Positions 11,806 to 21,524 of a stretch of 64,000 nt of DNA are shown one piece after another. This DNA comes from Patella vulgata (taxonomy: Eukaryota > Mollusca > Gastropoda > Patellidae). Each line of letters begins with the position of its first letter. Position 1 is the first letter of the stretch. Made by a program: the position numbers and the translations under genes. Location: positions 42,154,436 through 42,218,435 of the forward strand of contig NC_065879.2 of assembly GCF_932274485.2 (NCBI RefSeq), given 5' to 3'. The notes under the pieces are model-generated. The model saw nothing but the letters and a program-made list of their open reading frames with translations, was not told the DNA's origin and made no database searches.

Positions 11806-11957
11806 ACATTTAGTAAACTTGAGGTCAATATATACAAAATTCATAGTGAAACCATCAACATGGATTAAAATAACAGTAATAAAAAGAATTTAAGAGGTAA
11901 AGAATATTTAACAAAAACAACAAGGTAATTAGCTTACTGAATAAACTCTAATACATG

Positions 11958-11990
11958 AGTGTGTGTGTGTGTGTGTGTGGGGGGGGGGGG
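11958..11990 (+). repeat. (TG)n microsatellite followed by G run
   Basis: A GTGTGT tract running into about eleven Gs inside the Penelope-like 3' region; the plus copy lacks the expansion. Confidence 0.9.
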
Positions 11991-12991
11991 TATTAACTAG
12001 TATGAGGCCCTTCAAAGGTGCCATGAATAAACCGGGTAAAGCTGATGAGGCACAGATAGTGAGGCCGTATGCATGAAATTAAATATGATATGGATTTATA
12101 GATACAAATATAAAAATACACAAATAATGGACATGTTTGGGAGTATCTATAATAGCGAAAACTTAACAATCAAAAGGGGAGATTTTAATACAACCAAGGG
12201 TGCTAAATTACCATAGTTAAAGATACATTTTAAAAGAGAGTTGGCCATTCTTGCTATAACAGTTCAAAAATAGATGATGAAAGAAGAATATATTGAAAAT
12301 TTCAGTTAAATTACTTTATTCTGAACAAAGTTATCACTATTGTAATTTTTGACTAGAAATGGGAGTCAACTCTCTCTTCACCGTCTCCGAGAATGGACGA
12401 TCGTTTGATTGACAGGCATTAACTCCACCTACATAATCTCGATTATCAAGTAACGTTTTCAATGGCTGTGGCTTGAGACGGGGTTGCAATTCAATTCGTA
12501 TCACATTTATTTTTACTACAAATTAAAAAGTTGGAAAGGAATGGACCAAATCAATGAGGCATAATTATAGTTGACTTCTTGTTAGCCTGCGTGTACTCTT
12601 GTACTGTAGCCTAACTGGTAGGCCTGCGTAACTCCCGAACAGTGATCCAATGGAGCTGCAATTCAACTGGGGTGATGTTAGCTGCGATGTTTATCAATTT
12701 CTATAATTTTTCTGTAAACGCAAGTGACAAAAGAGCGTAGCCTATAATACCGACATCCAATCTCTCATTTTAAACACAACTAAACATAATATCAAGGCCG
12801 TATACATGTATATCGAACTTTCAATCTAAAATTATTTCCGGGACTATGACGTCAACGTAACGGTTAATCTTCGCTTACGACGCCATTTAAAAATTTAATC
12901 AATCAACGAAATCCTGTTTAAATCCAAGCCATCCGTGGGTCTACAGAGTTGATTTTGTGCTTGTTGTGTAAATAAAGATCTAATTTATATA

Positions 12992-14453
12992 CTGAGCGCC
13001 ATGGAAAACGCATCACTTTTTTTCCCAAATATTTTATTACTAGGTGGTTTTGTATGTATAATATTATGCAATACTATGAACTATTGTTTCACACAATGCT
13101 CCGAAACGCAAAAAATATCGGCCCGTGTGCACAAAAAAAAAATTGCACGAGATGCACATGAAAAACACAATATTCACGTGCAGCATTGTGTGTGAACCCT
13201 TTAAAAGCATGTTTTCAACTTAATGTGCAGTACATGAACTGTAAAACGTCAATCTGTCGTAATTTGTTGTTGGACGTGTGAAGGAATCGAGCTAGAGATG
13301 CCGAGACTTACTGAAAATCAACGGAATGAAGCCATGGGAATGTCCAGGGCTGGCATGTCTACACGTGCTATTGCCAGACACTTCAATTGTCATCAGTCCA
13401 CTATTGTAAGGTTGGTGGAACGTGTTCAGGTTACTGGATCAACACGTGACCGTCAACGTCCTGTTCCACAACGCGTTACAACCCAGGCTCAAGACCGCTA
13501 CATCCGGGTCACTCATCTGCGTGACAGATTCCGCCCAGCGACTCGAACAGGTGCAGAAGTAGAAATCCGTGCACGACGACCTTATGTTGGAGCTATCCTC
13601 AGGGATCATCACCGCCCGTGGCGTTTGATATGGGCTCAAGGACACCAGACATGGAGAAGAGTAGACTGGCAAAGTGTGCTCTTCAGTGATGAGAGTCGCT
13701 TTCATCTTTATCACGCTGATGGCCGTCAACGTGTGTGGAGACGTCATGGGGAACGTCTTGCAGACTGCTGCGTCTTCAAAACGAATCGATGGGGTGGGGG
13801 AAGTGTAATGGTGTGGGGAGGCTTCACATTTCATCACTGGACCGCCCTACACATTTGCAGGGGTCGCGTTAATGCTGTAGCCTACCGTGATGATGTCTTG
13901 GAACCAATTGTTCCGATGTTTCGAGCGCACCCACAACTTCAGCACTTCCAACAGGATAATGCACGTCCGCATACCGCCCGTTTTAGTATGGACTACCTGG
14001 CTGCTAACAACATCAATGTCTTGGACTGGCCAGCCATGTCTCCGGACATGGCACCGATAGAACTTGTCTGGGATGAGATTGGACGCCGTCTGTATCGGAG
14101 ACCACAGATGCACACCATTGCTGCTTTAGAAGCTGCTCTTGTCCAAGAATGGAACAGTTTGCCCCAGGCCTTCTTTCAAACATTGGTAAATTCCATGCGA
14201 CGTCGCTGCACAGCGTGCGTAAGAGCCCGTGGAGGACACACGCGCTACTGTCATCTGTGTCGTACTTTTGGTTTTGACCCCTCTGACTTTGTACCGTTGA
14301 TTACAGAAAACATCCATAAGTGTACAAATATGTTGTTATTCATGTGTTCCCATTTGAATATTGTTCACAATAAGAAGCAAAATAAATAAGATATGTTTAC
14401 AGGATCATTTTGTTATACGAAAAACTAAGTGATGCGTTTTCCATGGCGCTCAG
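12992..14453 (+). mobile_element. Tc1-like DNA transposon, complete ends
   Basis: Perfect 27-bp terminal inverted repeats start CTGAGCGCCATGGAAAACG (12992-13018 and 14427-14453). The left flank is TA; the right flank reads AA, one change from the expected TA duplication. It encloses one transposase ORF. The intact ends and long open frame suggest recent insertion. Confidence 0.9.
13298..14389 (+). CDS. Tc1-type DD34E transposase
   Basis: 363 residues. Cut-and-paste transposase acting on the flanking TIRs. An N-terminal helix-turn-helix region (about 1-60; MSRAGMSTRAIARHFNCHQS) is followed by the catalytic core: first Asp in VLFSDESRF, second in FQQDNARPHTA, Glu in MAPIELVWDE, with exactly 34 residues between the last two. 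An internal loss of roughly 20 residues seems to lie between TRTGAEV and EIRARRPYVG, where the family normally has a PG...RISxxTVRNRL stretch in the second DNA-binding domain; the frame stays open. The start is the ATG of MPRLTENQRNEA, a common family start. The C-terminal tail after HLCRTFGFDP is longer than usual. It may be inactive because of the missing segment. Confidence 0.9.
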   Translation: MPRLTENQRNEAMGMSRAGMSTRAIARHFNCHQSTIVRLVERVQVTGSTRDRQRPVPQRVTTQAQDRYIRVTHLRDRFRPATRTGAEVEIRARRPYVGAILRDHHRPWRLIWAQGHQTWRRVDWQSVLFSDESRFHLYHADGRQRVWRRHGERLADCCVFKTNRWGGGSVMVWGGFTFHHWTALHICRGRVNAVAYRDDVLEPIVPMFRAHPQLQHFQQDNARPHTARFSMDYLAANNINVLDWPAMSPDMAPIELVWDEIGRRLYRRPQMHTIAALEAALVQEWNSLPQAFFQTLVNSMRRRCTACVRARGGHTRYCHLCRTFGFDPSDFVPLITENIHKCTNMLLFMCSHLNIVHNKKQNK

Positions 14454-14551
14454 AATTTCTAAGACATCTGAAGCCTAAATAAAGACTTGCAATAATCAGA
14501 TTTAGCTCTTGCATAATGTATGTTTAAATTATATTATGCAGATTAATAACA

Positions 14552-15107
14552 TCATCTATATGTCCTGGGGATGTAAACCCCTAAGTCCCTGTTAAGTTCA
14601 GGTAAATATCTTCTGATGCTTATAGCTTCTAGGATCTTCCTAGTTTTCTTGTTCTGTTGGTTGGCGGTGAGTATTTGGACCTTATTCCATTCAACTCGAT
14701 GTTGTGGGTGGTTCTGTAGATGTTCTGCTATGCCTGAAATATTAGTGGCAGCTTTGGACCTATTTTTTGTTATTCTTTTTTCAATTGGTCGTTTCGTTTC
14801 CCCAATATATGTTTGATTACAGGAACAAGTCACTTGATAGACGACTCCTTTGGGTTGAATCGGGACAATTGGTTTCAGCTTACCCGTTGGCTTTGAGTAT
14901 TTGTTTCAGGGTGGCGGGGACCGAGAATGTGGTATCGATGTTTGATTTATTTAGTAGATTGCTCACTTTGTGTGTTAGATTACCATAAAAGGTTATTCTG
15001 ATGGGGGATTTTTCAGGTTTTTGACGATCTGTCCTGGTGGTTTTTATAGTTTTATTGATCTGCTTATTCACTAGTAAGGAGGGATAATTATTTAAGTTAC
15101 AAAACAC
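14552..15107 (-). pseudogene. Penelope-like GIY-YIG endonuclease end, decayed
   Basis: The 14552-14833 part reads CSCNQTYIGETKRPIEKRI, then HLQNHPQHRVEWNKVQIL and RKILEAISIRRYLPELNRD, the GIY-YIG endonuclease typical of Penelope-like elements. An upstream part in another frame (14880-15107) reads IRITFYGNLTHKVSNLL and FSVPATLKQILKA, matching the linker region before the nuclease in this family. The frame change and absent reverse transcriptase show it is dead. Confidence 0.75.
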
Positions 15108-15114
15108 ATGGCGT

Positions 15115-15757
15115 AAATTGAAAAAAGAATAACAGAAAATAGGTCCAAAGCTGCCATTAATAACAATTCAGCCATAGCAGAAAATCTACAGAACCACTCA
15201 CATTCCAAATACTCACCGCCAACCAACAGAACAAGAAAACCAGGAAGATCCTAGAAGCTATAAAGGTCAGAAGAAATTCACCTGAACTTAATAGGGACTT
15301 AGGGCTTTAAATCCCCAGGGCATATGATGATGTTATTAATCTGCATAATATAATTTAACTATGGTAATTTAGCACCCTTGGTTGTATTAAAATCTCCCCC
15401 TTTTGATTGTTAAGTTTTCGCTATTATAGATTCTCCCAAACCTGTCCATTATGTGTGTATTGTTATATTTGTATCTATAAATCCATATCATATTTAATTT
15501 CATGCATACGGCCTCACTATCTGTGCCCCATCAGCTTTACCCGGTTTATTCATGGCACCTTTGAAGGGCCTCATTCTAGTTAATAACCCCCCACTCATGT
15601 ATTATAGTTTATTCAGTAAGCTAATTACCTTTTTGTGCTTGTAGTTTTTGTTAAATATCCTTTACCTCTTAGATTCTTTTTGTTACTGTTATTTTAATCC
15701 ATGTTGATGGTTTCACTATGAATTTTGTGTATATTGACCTCAAGTTTACTAAGATAG
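15115..15757 (+). mobile_element. Penelope-like retroelement, 5'-truncated, plus copy
   Basis: It is the inverted relative of the minus copy: it starts within the GIY-YIG region (AATTGAAAAAAGAATAAC), continues through CCAACCAACAGAACAAG to a 3' region with GCATACGGCCTCACTATC, and stops where TTAA MITE copy e begins. It keeps the empty TTAA site at about 15349-15364. It is non-functional. Confidence 0.7.
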
Positions 15758-15758
15758 C

Positions 15759-16153
15759 TTAAACATGCATTATGCAAGAGCTAAATCTGTCTACTGCACT
15801 CTTTCTTTAGGCCTGAAATGTTATCTAAATTATTAATTAGACATTAATTAACTTGTCCAGACTATAATCAACTCTCGATGACATCGCTAGCCTGCGATAT
15901 TTACTGGATTATGATCCCATTTGCCGCTCGACTTCCTTTCATAATTTAATCATGAAATGGATAATCGAGACTATGTTTTTTATCGTACAGACTTTAGTGA
16001 TGATGATCGAGGCTAGGCCGAAATTTCAATTCCTTAATTCTCGGTTCATAGTGGATCAATTTGACTGAAATTTTCAGCAAATTGCCTTTACATTATCTAG
16101 TTTTTTTTTAACTATTATAGTGAGAACTGACACCTCCCATAACGTATCTTTAA
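15759..16153 (+). mobile_element. TTAA MITE, copy e
   Basis: It begins TTAAACATGCATTATGCAAG and ends AACGTATCTTTAA, with the family interior (AGAGCTAAATCTG, TTTAGGCCTGAAATG, GACTGAAATTTTCAG). It truncates the plus Penelope copy. Confidence 0.8.
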
Positions 16154-16317
16154 AACAAAATATTATATCACTTTTGATTATAATATGAGACCACACATAT
16201 CTTTTTTAATATAGAATAGTATAAGGGTATAAAACTTCGACTCTGTATAGCACATCCTTGGCAAGATGGCATGTAATGAGATTAGTCTTTAAGTAAAGTG
16301 ACTTTTAATAGTTTGAA

Positions 16318-16412
16318 AGGGGCATTATTTAAGTCCCAAATCTGCCTATTGCAGGTCTTTCTTTAGTTTTTAAATGGTATATAAATTAATAATTAGAAAT
16401 TTTTTAACATTT
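16318..16412 (+). mobile_element. TTAA MITE fragment f (5' end)
   Basis: AAATCTGCCTATTGCAGGTC and the following TTTCTTTAG match the MITE 5' region; the rest is missing. Confidence 0.6.
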
Positions 16413-16619
16413 TACTCCTATGAGCTTTCACAAAGTGCATGCTACTGAGGAATACATATTTTCACATTAGCAGCAATTTTATTACAAAACCAACCAAGCA
16501 TAAGTTTAAAAACATACATAGTAATACATTGTTCCTAAATATTGTAACACATACATACATATATGAACACACGAGGACATATATCCAATATTTATAATCA
16601 TGAATAACACACAGCCCTT

Positions 16620-17112
16620 AAGCGGCGGACACACTATCTTCAATAGAAGGCTTGATCTCGCGTTAACTGCAAACATCTTCAAGGTGTAAAACTCGCAGTC
16701 GTTGCTTCAGGAACATGCGGACACACTAGCCGAATCAATCGGCGCCGAAATTTGCCTAGTGTGTCCACTGCCATGCGGCCGAATGATTCGCCGGTGTGTG
16801 AAATAGCTTTATTCAACGTCCGCTTTCACCGAGGTGAAATCGCGGAATCAAGCATGTTTGATATATTCGACTGAATTATATTCCCTAGTGTGCCCGCTTC
16901 GCCGGATTGCGATTGTAGAATTCATTAGCCGATCACCACTCATATCGAGAGGTCACGCACGTGATTGTTTGAAGACATGGTTGCTGCCATGTTTACTCAT
17001 TTGACGTGAAAAGTGATGCAATCGAGTGGTGAATCGGACGAAGGATTCGCCGTCCACTCATTCGGCTGAAATACGGCACCGATTGAATCGACTATAGTCT
17101 GTCCACCGCTTC
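16620..17112. mobile_element. MITE with ~40-bp inverted ends
   Basis: After removing the insertion at 16637-16717, the left end reads AAGCGGCGGACACACTA then CCGAATCAATCGG; the right end is its imperfect complement (CCGATTGAATCG then GTCTGTCCACCGCTT). The interior repeats CCGAATGATTCGCC-like phrases. No coding sequence. Confidence 0.65.
16637..16717 (+). mobile_element. Long-TSD element, deleted 81-bp copy
   Basis: It starts TCTTCAATAGAAGGCTTGAT and ends GTTGCTTCAGGAACATG, as does the 356-bp copy at 21159-21514. An 11-bp duplication CGGACACACTA flanks it (16626-16636 and 16718-16728). Most of the interior is missing. Confidence 0.75.
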
Positions 17113-17249
17113 AGTAATGATACTGCGTGTAGCGGCGTTCAAAATTAGGTCAAAGGCTTGCGCCGACAGGCAAGGACTATCACAATAAGGCCAAGGACGT
17201 CATAAATGCTAATGAGGCGGGTCAAGTTCAAAATCAGTTCTAAAAACAG

Positions 17250-17406
17250 GGCCCTGTTTCACGAAATTTTAACTAAAGATAAAATCCAAATTTTAGTAGA
17301 TACTTCAATTTTGATTGGCTAAGCACTAAAATCAATCTAATATTATCCAATCAAATTACTAAAATTTGGATTTTATCTTAGGTAAAATTTTGTGAAACAG
17401 GCCCCA
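17250..17406. mobile_element. 157-bp palindromic MITE
   Basis: The two halves are near-complete inverse copies: left GTTTCACGAAATTTTAAC and AAATCCAAATTTTAGTA, right TACTAAAATTTGGATTTT and GTAAAATTTTGTGAAAC. The ends carry GGGCC/GGCCCC. It would fold into one long hairpin. Confidence 0.8.
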
Positions 17407-17514
17407 GATTTCTAAGAAATCTTTAAAATAATCAAGTCTCTTTGCCATCAGGTGACTCTGATTTTAAGTAGATTAGAACGGTTCGGCCATTTAATGTAAA
17501 AATGGAGAAGCAAG

Positions 17515-17719
17515 ACCAAGCCTCGAATAACCATCTCCGTGGTTACCCCAATAAACAATCAATGCAACATCTTGTCAAAACTACAAAATTGATAACTTCG
17601 CTCAGAATAAAGTAAATTGAATGAAATTTTCAATAAATCCATTTTGCATTTTCTATTTTTGAACTATTATAGCAAGAACGGCCAGTTCTTTATCTTAATC
17701 TTTCATAATGTATCTTTAA
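17515..17719 (+). mobile_element. TTAA MITE fragment g (3' end)
   Basis: It ends CATAATGTATCTTTAA and contains GAACTATTATAGCAAGAACG. The 5' part is not recognisable. Confidence 0.6.
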
Positions 17720-17770
17720 GCATTAAAATATAGAGATATATAACCTGGTTTACATGTAAACTGTAGTAAG

Positions 17771-17875
17771 ATTATAGATGCGTTATGTAAGAGCTAAATC
17801 TGCCACAAATTGTATATAAATTATTACATAGACATTAATTCATTCACACATTCACATGAAAAGCCCATAATAACT
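17771..17875 (+). mobile_element. TTAA MITE fragment h (5' end)
   Basis: TATAGATGCGTTATGTAAGA then GCTAAATCTGCC and CATGAAAAGCCCATAATAAC match the MITE 5' region. The long-TIR element at 17876-20849 interrupts it. Confidence 0.55.
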
Positions 17876-18049
17876 ATCTACTGTCTGAACCGTCATAAAT
17901 TTTAAACGGGTTTCTTCGATTGTGCACAAACTACTTAATAATTGTTATTAAAAACTCGCTTATGTGTTCAAATTCACCTCCGGTTAAATAAAATCCATTG
18001 CACAATTAAATATCCCAACGAGTAAAAAAAATTCTCTCTTGAAAAGTCA

Positions 18050-19439
18050 ATGTTTTTGGTTGTATTTTCGGCTGTGTTCATCACAACATTGCACACGTCA
18101 CGTGGTGAGCTAAACCATCGTAAGATGTTAAGGGGGGGGGGGGTGTAAAGGTTGATAAATTTTGACAATCTGTGTTGCAATCACAACAACGTGCGATCTT
18201 TCCGATTGTTTGATTTTAGGCAACAAAATAGGAACTGAAGACAATAACATTAATTCGGAAACAATTAATTGTCAGTCTACTAAATTATATTCACAATGAA
18301 TATATCACTGATTACACGGATACTCGTAAATATAATTTTGCTTTTCACATCATCATCAAACCATAGTTGTAAATATCCTGTATATTATGATATCATTATA
18401 AATTATATTACATCCCTGTCAATTATAGGCAAGTTTGTGGCTAATATTTATAAATAAACACACTTTATTTCATAATTTTAATTTATCATCATAACTATGG
18501 AAGGGTATCGCTGCCTATAGTAAATGCTCTGCTACAATGTCTTTTCAAAGTTTTATATATCATTACCATATGAAATATGAAAAAAAGGGTCACCGCTTAT
18601 CAATAAATTCCATATTTAATTCACGTTGCGACTTTTCATGTCAATAATATTCCTGATAAAATTACGTTATTTTTGTTTATTCGACAGATACTGAAATCGA
18701 AACATTCTTGACAAGAATAGTTCAGGATGTCTAAACATCATTTATAGTGTTTATAAAAAAATGTATTTAATACAAAAAAATCACTCGTCAAAAGAGACAT
18801 CGCAGATTGCGTGTATTATTAGGTCTTGTGTGTTATTTATTCAGAACGTTGGGAAACCTCGTGCAAGTTTCACGCTAAATTTAACCAGTTTCACTGCATT
18901 TGTGTTGCATTGAATAACTAGAATTCAAAGCGTTGATTGGCTGAGGCATGATCGCGATCTACAAAATGCCATCGGAAATCTCCATGGATTTCAAAATGGA
19001 GTTGTACTTCTGATTAATACATTGCCCTGTCAATTTTAAAACGATGCCGGGATTTTCGGAAATTAATTGTGTTACCGAGACGCACGTTTATAAAATTTTG
19101 AACAGTTTTTGCACAACGGAAATAATATACATGTACGAAGAGAAATAGAAAGAAATGTAACTGTCTGTCGGCAATTAAACCGATGTGCGGTATGATTTGT
19201 TGATATAAATAATGTTTGGTATATATAAAAATAAAATAACGTACTCAATGATTCAATGGCCTGGGCTATTTATTTTGCCGAGAAAAATGTAAAATACATC
19301 GGCATTTACGAATTTACGTCGACTACAGCAGATTGCCGAGGTAAATTGACAGGAAATATTAAAGATATTCAAAACGGTGAGATTCAAGGACCGTAAAACG
19401 AATGTCCTTTTTGTTGTGCACCTGTGTTCAAAAAAAAGA
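18050..19439. other. Interior of long-TIR element, no gene recognised
   Basis: AT-rich sequence with a G run at about 18130. No convincing exon, ORF or known repeat. Confidence 0.45.
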
Positions 19440-20432
19440 GCCAACAGTGAGGCTGATGTCCCCCGCCGAAATCCCAAAATAAATAGATGACACATATTAA
19501 TTAATCGCACATTTATTTTTTTCAAAAGTAACAAGCAATCAAACTGATAATCAACTATACACTAAGTTTCATCACTCTATATCAGATAGAATCAAAGTTT
19601 TCTTGTCCCAAAGCGTCGATCAACGAAATTGCTTAGCTGTTTAGCTTTAGCCCGAAATGTTAATCATTGAACTCGGTCAAGACATTCACCCAATGAACAT
19701 CAACATCAAGTTTAAACATTCTACATCAAGGAGGTATACATTTCATGGAAAGTAGGAGCAAAGAATTAGGTGTTACGTTCCAAAGTCTTGACCAATGAAA
19801 TTGCTTATCGATCCTTTGCCTAAGCAGAAAATTCTCACCATCAAACTTTGTCAAGGTAATGCTATATTGATTCTGTACTCGTAGTTTCATCACTTTCACT
19901 TAACTAAAACCAAAGTTATTGGCCCCAAAGCATCAACCAGTCAGATTGCTTATCTCTGCTTACTATAAGCAGACGATGTTTATCATCGAACTCCATCAAG
20001 GCATTCACCTAATGAACGCCTACACCAAGTTTGAACATTCTACTTCAACTAGAAGGAGAGTTATTGTGTTCCAATGACTCGACCAATCAAATCGCTTATC
20101 GCTTTGCTTACCCTAAGCAGAAAATGCTTAATATGGAACTTAGTCAAGGATATTGATGTGATAAAACTATACACCTTAGTGTCTTCACTCTCACTTAATT
20201 AGAACTAAAGTTATCGTGTCCCAAAGCCTCAACCAATCAAATTGCTTATCTCTGCTTACCCTAAGCAGAAAGAGCTCATCTTCGAACTCCATCAAGGTAT
20301 TGACCTAATAAACACCTACGCCAAGTTTGAACATTCTTACTCAAATTGAAAGTGTGACGGACAGAGGGACGGAAAGACAGACAGACAGACAGACGAAAGG
20401 CGGAGGACAATAATCCCACCCTACTCTCTAAT
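19440..20432 (+). mobile_element. Family B tandem-repeat element, copy 2
   Basis: The start GCCAACAGTGAGGCTGATG and following TCCCCCGCCGAAATC match copy 1. The ~143-bp repeat recurs five to six times and leads into a GACAGACAGACAGACGA run and a GGCGGAGGACA end. Uninterrupted. Confidence 0.75.
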
Positions 20433-20488
20433 CAAATAATTAATACAAGATGGAAACAAAATAACGGACTACGGGCGTATTTATGTTT

Positions 20489-20803
20489 TTAAACTCCCCA
20501 ACTCATTTCTGCATGGGTCCTAGAGCAATAGCTTATTCGAACACAAAATTTGAGCCAGACACCGTTACGATAGAGAAGCCTTGCTGCCACCCCTTGTACA
20601 AAATGATCTATCCCGTTAAATGACGTAATTAGCTTCCATTTTTGTATTTCTCGATGATCAAAGTTTGTGACGTTTTCAATTTTACAATAGAAAACTCTTT
20701 TATTCGTTGGGATATTTAGTGGTACAATGGATTTTATTAAACGGGAGTTGATTTCAAATACACCGGTAAGTTTATAATAACTAAAGTTAAGTAGTTTTTT
20801 CAT
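20489..20803 (-). CDS. Candidate ORF in long-TIR arm, unrecognised
   Basis: 104 codons, with phrases RVFYCKIENVTNFDHREIQ and FNGIDHFVQGVAARLLY that look protein-like. The N-terminal half overlaps the right inverted repeat. No domain recognised; the frame may be chance or a remnant of element coding. Confidence 0.2.
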   Translation of the reverse strand: MKKLLNFSYYKLTGVFEINSRLIKSIVPLNIPTNKRVFYCKIENVTNFDHREIQKWKLITSFNGIDHFVQGVAARLLYRNGVWLKFCVRISYCSRTHAEMSWGV

Positions 20804-21158
20804 AAGCGAAGAAATCCGTTTAAAATTTACGACGGTTCAGACAGTAGATCATTTGATGGCAGAGATTTAAATGGATTTGAACACCCGCGAGAAAATTCAC
20901 TATAAAATCAGGGCCGGTGGAAGCAATTGGTGATTTGGGGGGGGGGGGGACTACCGTCCTAGAACTTTAGGCGAGGGTCCAGTAGCCGCCTAGGCCCCGG
21001 AAGCTCCCAGTGGTCTACATCGTCGGAGAGGCTCCCTAACCAATTTTTGGCTAGTAAAATTACTCAGCATTGAAGTTTTTATGGGGATTTTTAATCCTTC
21101 ATCATAGAAAGCACTGCAGACGATGGTGATTTCCTGTGATGCTGAACTGGACAAATAT

Positions 21159-21514
21159 CATCTTCAATAGAAGGCTTGATCTCGCTTATCAAGGCCTTCA
21201 CGTAATATCCTGCATATTTCGGCACTGATTTTCATTGGTTACAGGCCCAGCTTGTGAACCTATCAGATTCCTCGATCGTCGTGAATACCAAGTCTCGCGC
21301 TTTCAAGCTAAAATGTCTACCTGTGATAATCAAGTTGCAAAGTTCATGGTTCGTTCAATGTCAAGGTCTCCGTGGAGGTCGCTATGTCATAACCTCTGAT
21401 TGGGCGCTACTGTTCACGTGTCTGTGGATAACGTAGCTATAAGTTCGGGAATTGTGAAGTAATCTAGCAACGTCCAGATGTTGTAAAACTCGCAGTCGTT
21501 GCTTCAGGAACATG
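21159..21514 (+). mobile_element. Long-TSD element, 356-bp copy
   Basis: Start CATCTTCAATAGAAGGCTTG, end TTGCTTCAGGAACATG. Flanked by GACAAATAT (21150-21158 and 21515-21523), possibly 10 bp if the preceding G is included. The two ends are weakly inverted (CATSTTC...AG). No coding region recognised. Confidence 0.75.
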
Positions 21515-21524
21515 GACAAATATA

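Larger units (their letters stand above)
12217..14527 (-). mobile_element. TTAA MITE, copy d, carrying a Tc1 element
   Basis: It is flanked by TTAA on both sides within the Penelope-like 3' region. The other Penelope copy reads TATAATTTAACTATGG at the matching place (15349-15364) without an insert, so the target is TTAA and the element proper begins AVATACATTATG-like. It contains MITE phrases TTGCTATAACAGTTC and GATTTAGCTCTTGCATAATG at its ends. A Tc1 transposon (12992-14453) sits inside. Confidence 0.85.
11715..15112 (-). mobile_element. Penelope-like retroelement, 5'-truncated, minus copy
   Basis: The minus strand reads linker and GIY-YIG endonuclease coding sequence (15107-14552), then a long 3' region ending with GTCGAAACGTCGTGC and AATAAAAC near 11740-11790, a tail seen in Penelope-like elements. 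A TTAA MITE (12217-14527) splits the 3' region. The reverse transcriptase part is absent. The plus copy at 15115-15757 faces it head to head. Confidence 0.75.
17876..20849. mobile_element. Long-TIR element, ~3 kb
   Basis: The ends are inverted repeats of roughly 150 bp: left ATCTACTGTCTGAACCGTC..., including AAATCCATTG and AAATATCCCAACGA near 17985-18022; right arm about 20700-20849, complementary with moderate divergence. The centre contains family B copy 2. No known transposase domain is visible; a 104-codon frame overlaps the right arm. Confidence 0.65.

Noticed and set aside
13439-13837. 132-codon minus frame
   Set aside because: Antisense shadow of the Tc1 transposase; no recognisable protein.
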